DNA from: an uncultured Coriobacteriaceae bacterium
GTDB taxonomy: Bacteria > Actinomycetota > Coriobacteriia > Coriobacteriales > Eggerthellaceae
DNA: 7,262 nucleotides
Reading direction: 5' to 3'
Assembly (NCBI GenBank): GCA_902781245.1
Contig: CACZIP010000098.1
Location: forward strand, 1 to 7,262
The translations under genes were made by a program, and so were the position numbers. The notes below the pieces were generated by a model. It ran no database searches and was not told where the DNA came from. It worked only from the letters and a program-made list of their open reading frames with translations. Below, in pieces: positions 1 to 5,586 of this stretch (its first letter is position 1; each line of letters begins with the position of its first letter).

Positions 1-213
1 GTCTTTCATGACAAGGATCTGATCCGCGGATCGGATGGTGGACAGACGATGGGCAACGATAAAGCTGGTGCGTCCGTTGGACAGTTTATCAAAGGACTGC
101 TGGATCAGCATTTCGGTACGGGTATCGATGGAGCTGGTGGCCTCGTCCAGGATGATCATAGGAGGCATGGCCAGCATGATACGGGCAATGCACAAAAGCT
201 GGCGCTGGCCTTC
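1..213 (-). CDS. ABC exporter ATPase domain, fragment truncated at both ends
   Basis: Reading the minus strand gives 71 residues that match the second half of the nucleotide-binding domain of an ABCB/MsbA-type exporter, the ATP-hydrolysing half of a membrane transporter. In order one sees the tail of the signature motif (EGQRQLLCIARI), Walker B with its catalytic glutamate and D-loop (MIILDEATSSID), and the H-loop histidine (IVAHRLSTIR), ending in ILVMKD at the window edge, so the C-terminus lies outside. Upstream, family resemblance stops exactly within the signature motif: the codons before EGQ read IHAR instead of a leucine-serine pair, and the frame then runs only to a stop complement at 241-243. 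Walker A, the Q-loop and the transmembrane domain are therefore missing. The substrate cannot be told. This is either a pseudogene remnant cut by a rearrangement or one side of a chimeric contig join; the plus-strand gene next to it is also broken at the same point. Confidence 0.85.
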
Positions 214-215
214 CC

Positions 216-662
216 TTGCGTGTATTGGGAACCGGCGCGCTTATTTCAGTGATACTGAGCACCGTGCTCTGGTTCGCCACACATGGCGCGCTTGAAATCC
301 CCTCCGATGGCTCATCGATGGGGCCGCTGCTCGATGTGGTGCTGTCGTTTGTCGTGGGAGGTGCCATAGCAGCTATCGCAGAATCCATCATGCTGGCGAC
401 GAAGGCCCCGATTCCCGTTTTGCTCATCGTGTTCATAGTAGATGGCGCCATCATGGCCGCGTTCAATCTCGACGCACTGCCGTTCATGAACAACGGCGGC
501 TTCATCGTTTCGCTTTTCGCCGCTGGGCAAGCCGCCTACGAGACGTTCCAGGTGTTGCTCATGGGCATCACGCCCATCCCGTTCATCACCGTCCTGTGCG
601 TTTACCTGTCCGTTACAGTGCTTGGAATTCTCGCCGGCCTGATTCGCCAGCCCACGCGGTAA
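216..662 (+). CDS. Hypothetical polytopic membrane protein, probably lacking its N-terminus
   Basis: An open frame of 148 residues (counted from a TTG at 216) is dominated by hydrophobic stretches at about residues 5-23, 38-60, 66-83, 95-117 and 121-143, so about five membrane spans, ending in a short basic tail (RQPTR). I do not recognise the family. The TTG is only a nominal start: there is no ribosome binding site before it, the first internal Met is at residue 35 after a full membrane span, and the frame stays open upstream to a stop at 177-179 through sequence that clearly codes for an ABC transporter on the other strand. The simplest reading is that the real N-terminus was lost at a junction near 214-217. 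Hydrophobic residue pattern and codon use from about 220 onward look like genuine coding sequence. The stop TAA at 660-662 overlaps an ATG (TAATG) in the larE frame, but larE very likely starts further downstream. Confidence 0.6.
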   Translation: MRVLGTGALISVILSTVLWFATHGALEIPSDGSSMGPLLDVVLSFVVGGAIAAIAESIMLATKAPIPVLLIVFIVDGAIMAAFNLDALPFMNNGGFIVSLFAAGQAAYETFQVLLMGITPIPFITVLCVYLSVTVLGILAGLIRQPTR

Positions 663-704
663 TGCCTTTCTCTGCATATACGAAAAACAGAACGCAGCCT
701 CTTA

Positions 705-744
705 TTCGAAAGCATGTTGAAGTATCGCTTTCGAAAAGCGCTAC
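705..744 (+). promoter_or_regulatory. Two overlapping, mutually exclusive hairpins in the larE leader
   Basis: TTCGAAAGC at 705-713 pairs perfectly with GCTTTCGAA at 727-735 (9 bp, 13-base loop). The second arm also takes part in another dyad, GTA-T-CGCTTT-CGA-AAAGCG-C-TAC at 722-744, with 9 of 10 pairs formed around a three-base centre. Both cannot form at once in RNA. Alternatively, the 722-744 dyad lies in the 19-base spacer between TTGAAG (717-722) and TACCAT (742-747), a long spacer of the kind seen at MerR-family promoters. No U-tract follows, so it is not an ordinary intrinsic terminator. The symmetry is seen directly; its role is inferred. Confidence 0.4.
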
Positions 745-787
745 CATATATGAGCGGACAAAGCAGAGCGTTCACAAGGGACGAACA

Positions 788-1615
788 ATGGCAATCACCT
801 GGGAAGTCGATAAACCGCTCGCTGAGAAACTCGAAGCGCTGCAAGCCGTTTTACGAGAAGCGGGCAAGGTTGCAGTTGCATTTTCAGGCGGAGTCGATTC
901 AACGTTGCTTCTCGCAATTGCACACGATGTGCTCGGCGACGACGTTTTGGCCGTTACAGGCAGGAGCCCTTCCGTGCCTGCCCGCGAAATCGCCGAAACC
1001 CAGAAGTTCTGCCTCGACGAGGGAATTCACCACATAATCGTTGATACGCAAGAGTTTGAGATCGAGGGCTTCGACCACAACCCGCCCAATCGCTGCTACC
1101 TCTGCAAGAAAGAGATTTTCTCGCGCATCATGAGTGCTGCTTCAGAACATGGCTTCACGGTGCTTGCCGAAGGCTCGAACCTCGACGACAAAGGCGATTA
1201 CCGCCCTGGTTCGCAGGCAGTTGCCGAGATGGGCGTACTCAGCCCGCTTTGCGAAGCAGGATTGACCAAGGCCGACATCCGCGCTCTTGCAAAAGCACGT
1301 GGGCTGTCCGTATGGAACAAACCCGCTTTCGCATGCTTGAACTCGCGGTTTGCTTACGGCGACCTACTCATCCCTGAGCGCTTGGCGATGGTCGACAGCG
1401 CAGAGGATGCACTTCGAAGCCTTGGGTTCGCCCAAGTAAGGGTGCGCTATCAAAACGGCTCGGCACGCATCGAGGTGGCACCTGACGAGATCATCCGCAT
1501 CGCACAACCCGCCGTGCGCGATCAGGTTGTCGACTCTTTGAAGGCGCTTGGCTTTGACTACGTCTCGCTCGACCTTCAAGGCTATCGAACGGGAAGCATG
1601 AACGAAACGCTCTAG
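788..1615 (+). CDS. larE: LarE, ATP-dependent sulfur transferase for nickel-pincer cofactor synthesis
   Basis: This 275-residue cytoplasmic enzyme of the PP-loop ATPase superfamily adenylates and then sulfurates a carboxylated pyridinium mononucleotide to make the nickel-pincer cofactor of lactate racemase and related enzymes. The PP-loop SGGVDS is at residues 33-38 and the length fits the family. Three cysteines stand out: C103 and C106 (RCYLCKKEI) and C183 (KPAFACLNSR). In the Lactobacillus enzyme only the last is present and gives up its sulfur; LarE proteins with all three, as in Thermotoga, are reported to hold a [4Fe-4S] cluster that can work catalytically, so this one is probably of the cluster type. 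The ATG at 788 was chosen because AAGGGA (776-781) lies at correct spacing and the family begins shortly before the PP-loop; an in-frame ATG at 662 would add 42 non-conserved residues across the leader hairpins. Partners larB and larC and any target racemase are not in the window. Confidence 0.9.
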   Translation: MAITWEVDKPLAEKLEALQAVLREAGKVAVAFSGGVDSTLLLAIAHDVLGDDVLAVTGRSPSVPAREIAETQKFCLDEGIHHIIVDTQEFEIEGFDHNPPNRCYLCKKEIFSRIMSAASEHGFTVLAEGSNLDDKGDYRPGSQAVAEMGVLSPLCEAGLTKADIRALAKARGLSVWNKPAFACLNSRFAYGDLLIPERLAMVDSAEDALRSLGFAQVRVRYQNGSARIEVAPDEIIRIAQPAVRDQVVDSLKALGFDYVSLDLQGYRTGSMNETL

Positions 1616-1625
1616 TGCGGCATGC

Positions 1626-1644
1626 AAGCGCGCTTCACATGTGA
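1626..1644. repeat. Two adjoining 10-base perfect palindromes after larE
   Basis: AAGCGCGCTT (1626-1635) and TCACATGTGA (1635-1644) are both perfect palindromes and share one base. They lie 11 bases downstream of the larE stop and just before the large bulged hairpin. They could be protein-binding half-sites or part of a terminator structure; no poly-T follows. Seen directly, function unknown. Confidence 0.3.
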
Positions 1645-1688
1645 TGCACCATCATAACCTGCATCATTCCATGCAGGTTATGAATCAC
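1641..1688. promoter_or_regulatory. Large bulged hairpin between larE and the UroD-like gene
   Basis: The inner arms are 13 perfect base pairs (1652-1664 with 1671-1683; core AACCTGCAT/ATGCAGGTT) around the loop CATTCC. Beyond them GTGAT (1641-1645) pairs with ATCAC (1684-1688), leaving GCACCA (1646-1651) as a single-sided bulge, so 18 bp are paired in all. No run of T follows on either strand, which argues against a classical intrinsic terminator. It may stop or stabilise larE mRNA, act as an operator for the downstream gene, or be a remnant of a small mobile repeat. A TACAAT at 1709-1714 could be a -10 box for the next gene, but no convincing -35 is visible. Confidence 0.5.
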
Positions 1689-1733
1689 GAATCCTACCTG
1701 GTAGACAATACAATCTTGGCAATCGTTCCCATC

Positions 1734-1743
1734 AGGAGGAAGG
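1734..1743 (+). promoter_or_regulatory. Strong ribosome binding site of the UroD-like gene
   Basis: AGGAGGAAGG sits 6 bases before the ATG at 1750 (10 bases from the AGGAGG core) and is by far the best Shine-Dalgarno sequence in the window. It fixes the start codon and suggests high translation of this gene. Confidence 0.8.
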
Positions 1744-1749
1744 TTCGCC

Positions 1750-2994
1750 ATGTCCCAGGAAAAATTCGTCGAACGCATGCACATCACCAATCAAGCTATT
1801 GCCCATGAAGAAGCGGATCGCATCCCCATTTGGTGCCAATACGGCACGACTCCCTACCTTCTTTCAGACGGAATCGTCACTTACCGTGACTCGATGTACG
1901 ACTACGAAAAGGCTGCCGAAGCCATCATCAAATTCCATCAGGACTTCCAGCCGGATGCACAGCTGGCCAACATGGTGAGCGGCAAAATCGAAGATATCGC
2001 CGAGACGGCCGTGCTCGACTGGCCAGGTCGCGAAGGCGGAAACGTGCCCGATGAGAGCATCTACCAAACGCTCGAACCCGAGTTGATGATGGAAGACGAG
2101 TACGATGAACTCTTCGGCGACTTCACAGGCTTCTTGCTGCACAAGTACATCCCCCGCGCGTTCCCAGGGCTTGCCGGCCTTGGAAAGGTGCTGAATCCTG
2201 CACCGACTGGCTACATGTATGCAGGCCAACTTGCGAACTCGTTGTTCAGCCCAGACGCCGTCAGTGCTTACGAGAAGCTCATCGAGATGGCTAAAGCTAA
2301 CGCCGAATGCCAAGCCGCCATCAAGAAACTACAGGGCACGCTCTTTGGCATGGGCTTCCCTCCCCTGCTTACGGGCGTGGGGCTCGTGCCGTACGATACT
2401 CTTTCGAACTATTTCCGCCACACCGTCGACACCTTCGAAGATCTCATGTTCCAAGAGGAAAACGTCGAACGCGCGGTCAATTTCTTCGCCGACCTGCAAA
2501 TCAAGAACCTGCAGTACTTCCGTTTCGTCGACATGCCCGTCAAACGCGTCATGTTCTGGATGCACAAAGGCATGGACGGTTTCATGAATCCCGAGCAATT
2601 CGAGAGGTTTTACTGGACGCCGTTCCTCAAAGTCATCAACGCACTCGTGGACATGGGCGTCACGCCGGTCATCTACACGGAAGGCCCTTACAATTCGCGT
2701 CTTGAGCAAATGGTCGGCCTGCCCGCCGGCAAATGCGTCGTGCATTTCGAGGAAGTCGATTTGCAGCGCGCAAAAGACACGGTGGGCAAAGACAGCTGCA
2801 TCACAGCGAACTTCCCCTTGTATCTACTCGAGTACGGTACGAAACAACAGGTCGTCGATGAAGTGAAGCGCCAAATCGACATCGGCGCCCCTGGTGGCGG
2901 CTTCATCTGGGAAACAAACGCCTCAATCCAGAACGTCAAGCGGGAGAACCTCGAAGTCATGTATGACACCGTACGCGAATACGGCAGGAAGTAG
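1750..2994 (+). CDS. UroD-superfamily (MtaA-like) protein with altered metal-site residues
   Basis: A 414-residue soluble protein that I place in the uroporphyrinogen-decarboxylase-fold superfamily, which contains heme HemE and the corrinoid-linked methyltransferases MtaA/MtbA. It is not HemE: the N-terminal arginine-rich substrate motif is replaced by RIPIWCQYGTTPYLL (residues 24-38). Recognisable elements are the helix after MDGFMNPEQFERFYW (275-289), the strand TPVIYTEGPYNSRLE (305-319), VVHFEEVDLQRAKD (330-343), and the end PGGGFIW (381-387). In MtaA the zinc ligands are His-x-Cys, where this protein has Y309-x-E311, and a later Cys near the C-terminus, where it has the stretch ETN (388-390). 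I recall UroD-like proteins of anaerobes with a similar Y-x-E-G pattern, so this looks like a distinct subfamily rather than a decayed copy. Substrate and reaction are unknown; methyl transfer to or from a corrinoid protein, or O-demethylation of an aromatic ether, are guesses. No corrinoid protein gene is in the window. It has its own strong ribosome binding site and a LysR gene 105 bases downstream. Confidence 0.8.
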   Translation: MSQEKFVERMHITNQAIAHEEADRIPIWCQYGTTPYLLSDGIVTYRDSMYDYEKAAEAIIKFHQDFQPDAQLANMVSGKIEDIAETAVLDWPGREGGNVPDESIYQTLEPELMMEDEYDELFGDFTGFLLHKYIPRAFPGLAGLGKVLNPAPTGYMYAGQLANSLFSPDAVSAYEKLIEMAKANAECQAAIKKLQGTLFGMGFPPLLTGVGLVPYDTLSNYFRHTVDTFEDLMFQEENVERAVNFFADLQIKNLQYFRFVDMPVKRVMFWMHKGMDGFMNPEQFERFYWTPFLKVINALVDMGVTPVIYTEGPYNSRLEQMVGLPAGKCVVHFEEVDLQRAKDTVGKDSCITANFPLYLLEYGTKQQVVDEVKRQIDIGAPGGGFIWETNASIQNVKRENLEVMYDTVREYGRK

Positions 2995-2995
2995 C

Positions 2996-3057
2996 GAGTC
3001 GACGCCCTGGCACCCGACTCATTGTGCACAACGAGTCGGCACCCTGACTCCTGACTC
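2996..3057. repeat. Five GACTC/GAGTC copies in front of the LysR gene
   Basis: GAGTC occurs at 2996-3000 and 3033-3037, and GACTC at 3016-3020, 3046-3050 and 3053-3057. The longer unit GGCACCC(T)GACTC appears twice, starting at 3009 and 3038, 29 bases apart, and GACTCATT twice, at 3016 and 3053. This density in a 105-base gap suggests binding sites for a regulator, most simply for the LysR protein encoded immediately downstream. Confidence 0.5.
3014..3039. promoter_or_regulatory. 26-base near-perfect palindrome, candidate operator or terminator
   Basis: The two halves CCGACTC...GAGTCGG meet at a central TTGTGCACAA, with 12 of 13 base pairs symmetric; only 3021/3032 (A/C) breaks it. There is no loop sequence, as expected for a dimeric-protein site in DNA, though in RNA it could also fold at the end of the UroD-like transcript, which stops 19 bases earlier. 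It lies just upstream of a candidate promoter for the LysR gene, so autoregulation is plausible. Confidence 0.5.
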
Positions 3058-3073
3058 ATTATTGCGAGATAAT
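3044..3073 (+). promoter_or_regulatory. Candidate promoter of the LysR gene
   Basis: CTGACT (3044-3049) and GATAAT (3068-3073) are spaced by 18 bases and match the -35 and -10 consensus at 4 and 5 of 6 positions. The -35 overlaps one GACTC copy. A short inverted repeat ATTAT/ATAAT (3058-3062/3069-3073) overlaps the -10. Transcription would start about 20 bases before the ATG at 3100. Confidence 0.4.
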
Positions 3074-3099
3074 ACGTCCATCACGACGAAGGAGCCGCG

Positions 3100-3990
3100 A
3101 TGGACGTTTCTCATATGCGCGAAGTGCTCACGCTTGCCGAGCACCTGAACTTCACGACCGCAGCAGCTGAACTGTATGTTTCGCAGCCAACGCTCACACG
3201 GCATATCGGCGCCATCGAGGACGAGCTCGGCGTGAAGCTTTTCAAGCGCACGAACCATGTGGTCGAACTAACACGGGCGGGCGTCGTAGCCGTGAAGGCG
3301 TTCGAGAAGATCACCGCAAGCTACGATGCGCTGCTCAATGATGTCGCCCTCGTCAACGAGGCCGACGCTGGCGACCTGATGCTCGGTATGGTGTATTACG
3401 GAACGACCGCCTATTACGGTTATCCGCTTCTCGAGGTGTTCTCAAAGCATCATCCCGATGTACGCGTGTCGACCATCACGGCGCAAACCACGCAGATCTA
3501 CAAGCATCTGCACAAAGGGACGATTGATGTTGGTCTGACGATCACTTCGTCGGATTACGGTGACGGTGTCGAGCGTGCAACGGTCGCTACCATTCCGCTC
3601 TACGCGTTCATGCAAACCAATCACCCACTCGCGAACCGCACCTCAATCAGCCTTGAGGAACTTGCGAAACAGAAGCTCGTGTTAAATAGCATCAACGTCG
3701 AGCAGCAACATCACATCCTGCAGCTATTCGAACGACACGGCATCACGCCGACCGATATCGTCTACCTCGAGCACATAGACACGTTGTTGCCCACGCTCGC
3801 CCGCACGAATGGCGTGTTCATCGGCAGTATGCTGCTCACTGCGATACCGCAGCAACATCACGAGTTCGTTGAGATCGAAGCCGACGATTTCACCATCGAT
3901 GTGGCGCTCGTCTATCTTAAAGACAATCCGAATCCGAACATCGCCCGCCTCATCGAATGCATTCCCGAAATCAGGAAACCGAGCATGTAA
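3100..3990 (+). CDS. LysR-family transcriptional regulator
   Basis: A 296-residue protein of typical LysR length. The N-terminal winged helix-turn-helix is clear (residues 17-50, NFTTAAAELYVSQPTLTRHI followed by ELGVKLFKR), then a linker helix, then a periplasmic-binding-protein-like effector domain from about residue 91 (GDLMLGMVYYGTTAYYGYPLL) to the end. Such proteins bind DNA as dimers or tetramers and switch neighbouring genes on when a small-molecule ligand binds the C-terminal domain; the ligand cannot be read from sequence. The ATG at 3100 has AAGGAG at 3089-3094 and gives the usual five residues before the first helix. The gene stands in the same direction between the UroD-like gene and the dehydrogenase gene, rather than divergent from its target as is common, so both neighbours are candidate targets. 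The palindrome and GACTC repeats just upstream fit autoregulation. Confidence 0.93.
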   Translation: MDVSHMREVLTLAEHLNFTTAAAELYVSQPTLTRHIGAIEDELGVKLFKRTNHVVELTRAGVVAVKAFEKITASYDALLNDVALVNEADAGDLMLGMVYYGTTAYYGYPLLEVFSKHHPDVRVSTITAQTTQIYKHLHKGTIDVGLTITSSDYGDGVERATVATIPLYAFMQTNHPLANRTSISLEELAKQKLVLNSINVEQQHHILQLFERHGITPTDIVYLEHIDTLLPTLARTNGVFIGSMLLTAIPQQHHEFVEIEADDFTIDVALVYLKDNPNPNIARLIECIPEIRKPSM

Positions 3991-3996
3991 TATACG

Positions 3997-4047
3997 TTAG
4001 CTGGCGATTTCATCAGTTACTGCGCTTCGCAAGATTGCTCCAGCTGA
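3997..4047. other. Gap before the dehydrogenase gene, with a weak inverted repeat
   Basis: The 88-base gap 3991-4078 holds TTAGCTGG (3997-4004) and CCAGCTGA (4040-4047), which pair at 7 of 8 positions over a 35-base loop containing a small TGCG-CTT-CGCA hairpin. No clear promoter or T-tract is seen. It may be chance, or part of a leader or terminator. AGAGGT (4069-4074) just before the ATG at 4079 is the likely ribosome binding site. Confidence 0.2.
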
Positions 4048-4078
4048 CCATCGGACAAAGAACGAAACAGAGGTAGCC

Positions 4079-5041
4079 ATGAATGATTTGATCATCGGCA
4101 TCGTCGGAATGGGCATGATAGGCAACAGCACCGCCGTGCTGTCAACGCTTCACGGTCTCAAGACGATTGTCTATCTGCGAAATCCTCAAAAGGCGGAGGG
4201 TTGCCTTGTCGAATTCGACCGCATGTACCAGCAGATGGTCGATCAGCAGGTCATTTCGGCCGAACAAGCGGCTCATGCAAAAACATACTTGAATGTCGTA
4301 GGCCGATACGAAGACATGTCGAAATGCACCTTCATCTTCGAGGCCATCCAGGAAACGCCCGAGGCCAAATGGAACTGCTTCAAGGCAATCGAGCTCTGCT
4401 GTCCTGACGTTAAGGCAATTGGATCCTGCAGTTCATCCATTCTTCCCGACGAGCTGGCAGAGGCAACGCCTAACTTGGCTGATCGCATATTGGTGACGCA
4501 TCCGTTCTATCCGGTTCACATGGTTCCCTACGTCGAGCTGTGCGTGGGCGAGAACACGTCCGATGAAGCAATTCGATACACGCGAGAAGTGCTTGATGCC
4601 CTCGATCGAAAGCCTTCTGTGCTCAAGAAGCCGAACCCCGGGTTCATCGGCAACTACTTGCAGTTCGCGCTCTGGGCTGCCGCTTTGAAGCTGCTTGAAG
4701 AGGGCGTATGCGACCCAGAGGACATCGACAACTGCCTGGCTTACAGTTTTTGCCCGAGATACACGAGTATCGGCATGTTTGAGCATTTCGACAACGGCGG
4801 CTACCAGCTCAATGCCTCTACCTGTGACAACGTGTTCCCCTTCCTTCCACGCTACGAAGGAGCGCCGGATATCGTGCGGGAGAAGGCCGAATCTACTGAT
4901 GCCTGGGGAGCCAAATCGCCCTCCAAACGAGGGTTCTATGACTGGAACGGTGTCGATCCAGTCGAATATGCCAAACGAGTAAACGCCCCGTATTGGAAGT
5001 TCATCGATTGGGAGTTCCCTGAGCAGAATTGCACCTGGTAG
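4079..5041 (+). CDS. 3-hydroxyacyl-CoA dehydrogenase family NAD-dependent oxidoreductase
   Basis: A 320-residue cytoplasmic enzyme that would oxidise a 3-hydroxyl group to a ketone (or the reverse) with NAD(P). The N-terminal Rossmann motif GIVGMGMIG (residues 7-15) binds the dinucleotide. Catalytic-type residues are in place: serines 118-120 (SCSSSILPDEL), H141 in THPFYPVHMVP, E153 in YVEL, and N192 in NPGFIGN. The C-terminal helical domain ends with the family's KRGFYDW (284-289). Single-domain length and overall pattern fit both short-chain 3-hydroxybutyryl-CoA dehydrogenases and the lambda-crystallin/L-gulonate/carnitine 3-dehydrogenase branch, so the substrate may or may not be a CoA thioester. 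The usual HPFNP is HPFYP here. The tail after residue 300 (WKFIDWEFPEQNCTW) is unusually rich in tryptophan. It follows the LysR gene by 88 bases in the same direction and converges on the ferredoxin gene 47 bases away. No thiolase, enoyl-CoA hydratase or acyl-CoA gene is in the window. Confidence 0.88.
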   Translation: MNDLIIGIVGMGMIGNSTAVLSTLHGLKTIVYLRNPQKAEGCLVEFDRMYQQMVDQQVISAEQAAHAKTYLNVVGRYEDMSKCTFIFEAIQETPEAKWNCFKAIELCCPDVKAIGSCSSSILPDELAEATPNLADRILVTHPFYPVHMVPYVELCVGENTSDEAIRYTREVLDALDRKPSVLKKPNPGFIGNYLQFALWAAALKLLEEGVCDPEDIDNCLAYSFCPRYTSIGMFEHFDNGGYQLNASTCDNVFPFLPRYEGAPDIVREKAESTDAWGAKSPSKRGFYDWNGVDPVEYAKRVNAPYWKFIDWEFPEQNCTW

Positions 5042-5052
5042 ACCCCAGAGTT

Positions 5053-5086
5053 CAGCGTGTGAGTAGATTCTGCGAGACGAACGCTG
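5053..5086. terminator. Weak inverted repeat between convergent genes, possible shared terminator
   Basis: CAGCGT (5053-5058) pairs with ACGCTG (5081-5086) across 22 bases in the 47-base gap between the two convergent stop codons. The position suits a bidirectional terminator, but the stem is short and no T-run is present on either side. Confidence 0.2.
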
Positions 5087-5088
5087 GC

Positions 5089-5586
5089 TTAGGCGAACGA
5101 CTTGCTGAAACGACGGAGCCTTACGGCTGTCGCCTCGTTCACATCCTCGTAGCTCAACGCACCTGTGGGGCAAATCTCAACGCAAGCTGGATCGTAGCCG
5201 AAGCGCGTGCGGGCATAACATGCATCGCATTTCTGCATGGTGCCGTCGCGACCGAAACGGGGAATGCCGAACGGGCAAGCCATCGCACATGCATGGCAAC
5301 CGATGCACAGCTCGCGACGAACGAAAACCGCTCCGCTGTCCGCGTCACGACGGAGCGCCCCTGCAGGACATGCGTCGAGACACTCCGCGTTATCGCAGTG
5401 CATGCAAGCCATCGAGATATGGACGATGCGCACTTCGCCGGCTTGTTTGCTCTCGACATGCGCGATATGGCGGTACATCAAGCCGTCGCCGACGATGTCG
5501 ATGTCGTTCTGGTCCATGCAAGCAACTGTGCACGCATAGCATCCGACACATTTCTTCGAATCGAAGCACAGGGTCTTCCTAGTCAT
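5089..5586 (-). CDS. Four-cluster ferredoxin subunit of the molybdoenzyme (DmsB/PhsB-like)
   Basis: A 165-residue iron-sulfur protein that carries electrons between a donor and the molybdoenzyme encoded just before it. It has 16 cysteines in four groups, one per [4Fe-4S] cluster: C13/16/19/23, C61/64/69/73, C94/97/100/104 and C120/123/135/139, the last with the long CxxC-x11-CxxxC spacing typical of this family. A 17th cysteine, C7, is extra. There is no signal peptide or membrane span, as expected for a subunit that is cytoplasmic or carried along by a Tat-exported partner. The ATG at 5586 overlaps the molybdoenzyme stop by 8 bases (ATGACTAG), which suggests coupled translation, and AAGGGGG lies just upstream as ribosome binding site; starts further upstream would run back into the molybdoenzyme gene. 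No NrfD/DmsC membrane anchor follows: the next gene is convergent, so an anchor, if any, lies upstream beyond the window. Confidence 0.93.
   Translation of the reverse strand: MTRKTLCFDSKKCVGCYACTVACMDQNDIDIVGDGLMYRHIAHVESKQAGEVRIVHISMACMHCDNAECLDACPAGALRRDADSGAVFVRRELCIGCHACAMACPFGIPRFGRDGTMQKCDACYARTRFGYDPACVEICPTGALSYEDVNEATAVRLRRFSKSFA

Noticed and set aside
35..295. Small plus-strand open frames over 35-295
   Set aside because: They are antisense to the clear ABC ATPase fragment and cross the junction; no supporting motif or start signal.
596..787. Earlier in-frame starts for larE, including the ATG at 662 in a TAATG overlap
   Set aside because: The extension crosses the leader hairpins, has no conserved content and lacks a ribosome binding site as good as AAGGGA before 788.
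788..1615. Other PP-loop enzymes such as NadE, GuaA or a tRNA thiolation enzyme
   Set aside because: The CYLCK and KPAFACLNSR motifs, the length and the C-terminal domain match LarE, and no glutaminase, THUMP or zinc-finger domain is present.
1750..2994. Heme-biosynthesis uroporphyrinogen decarboxylase (HemE)
   Set aside because: The substrate-binding arginine motif near the N-terminus is missing, the protein is longer than HemE and its C-terminal pattern fits methyltransferase-like members better.
4433..5173. A 246-residue open frame on the minus strand
   Set aside because: It lies almost wholly opposite the well-supported dehydrogenase gene, shows no family motif and has no ribosome binding site; it is an antisense shadow.
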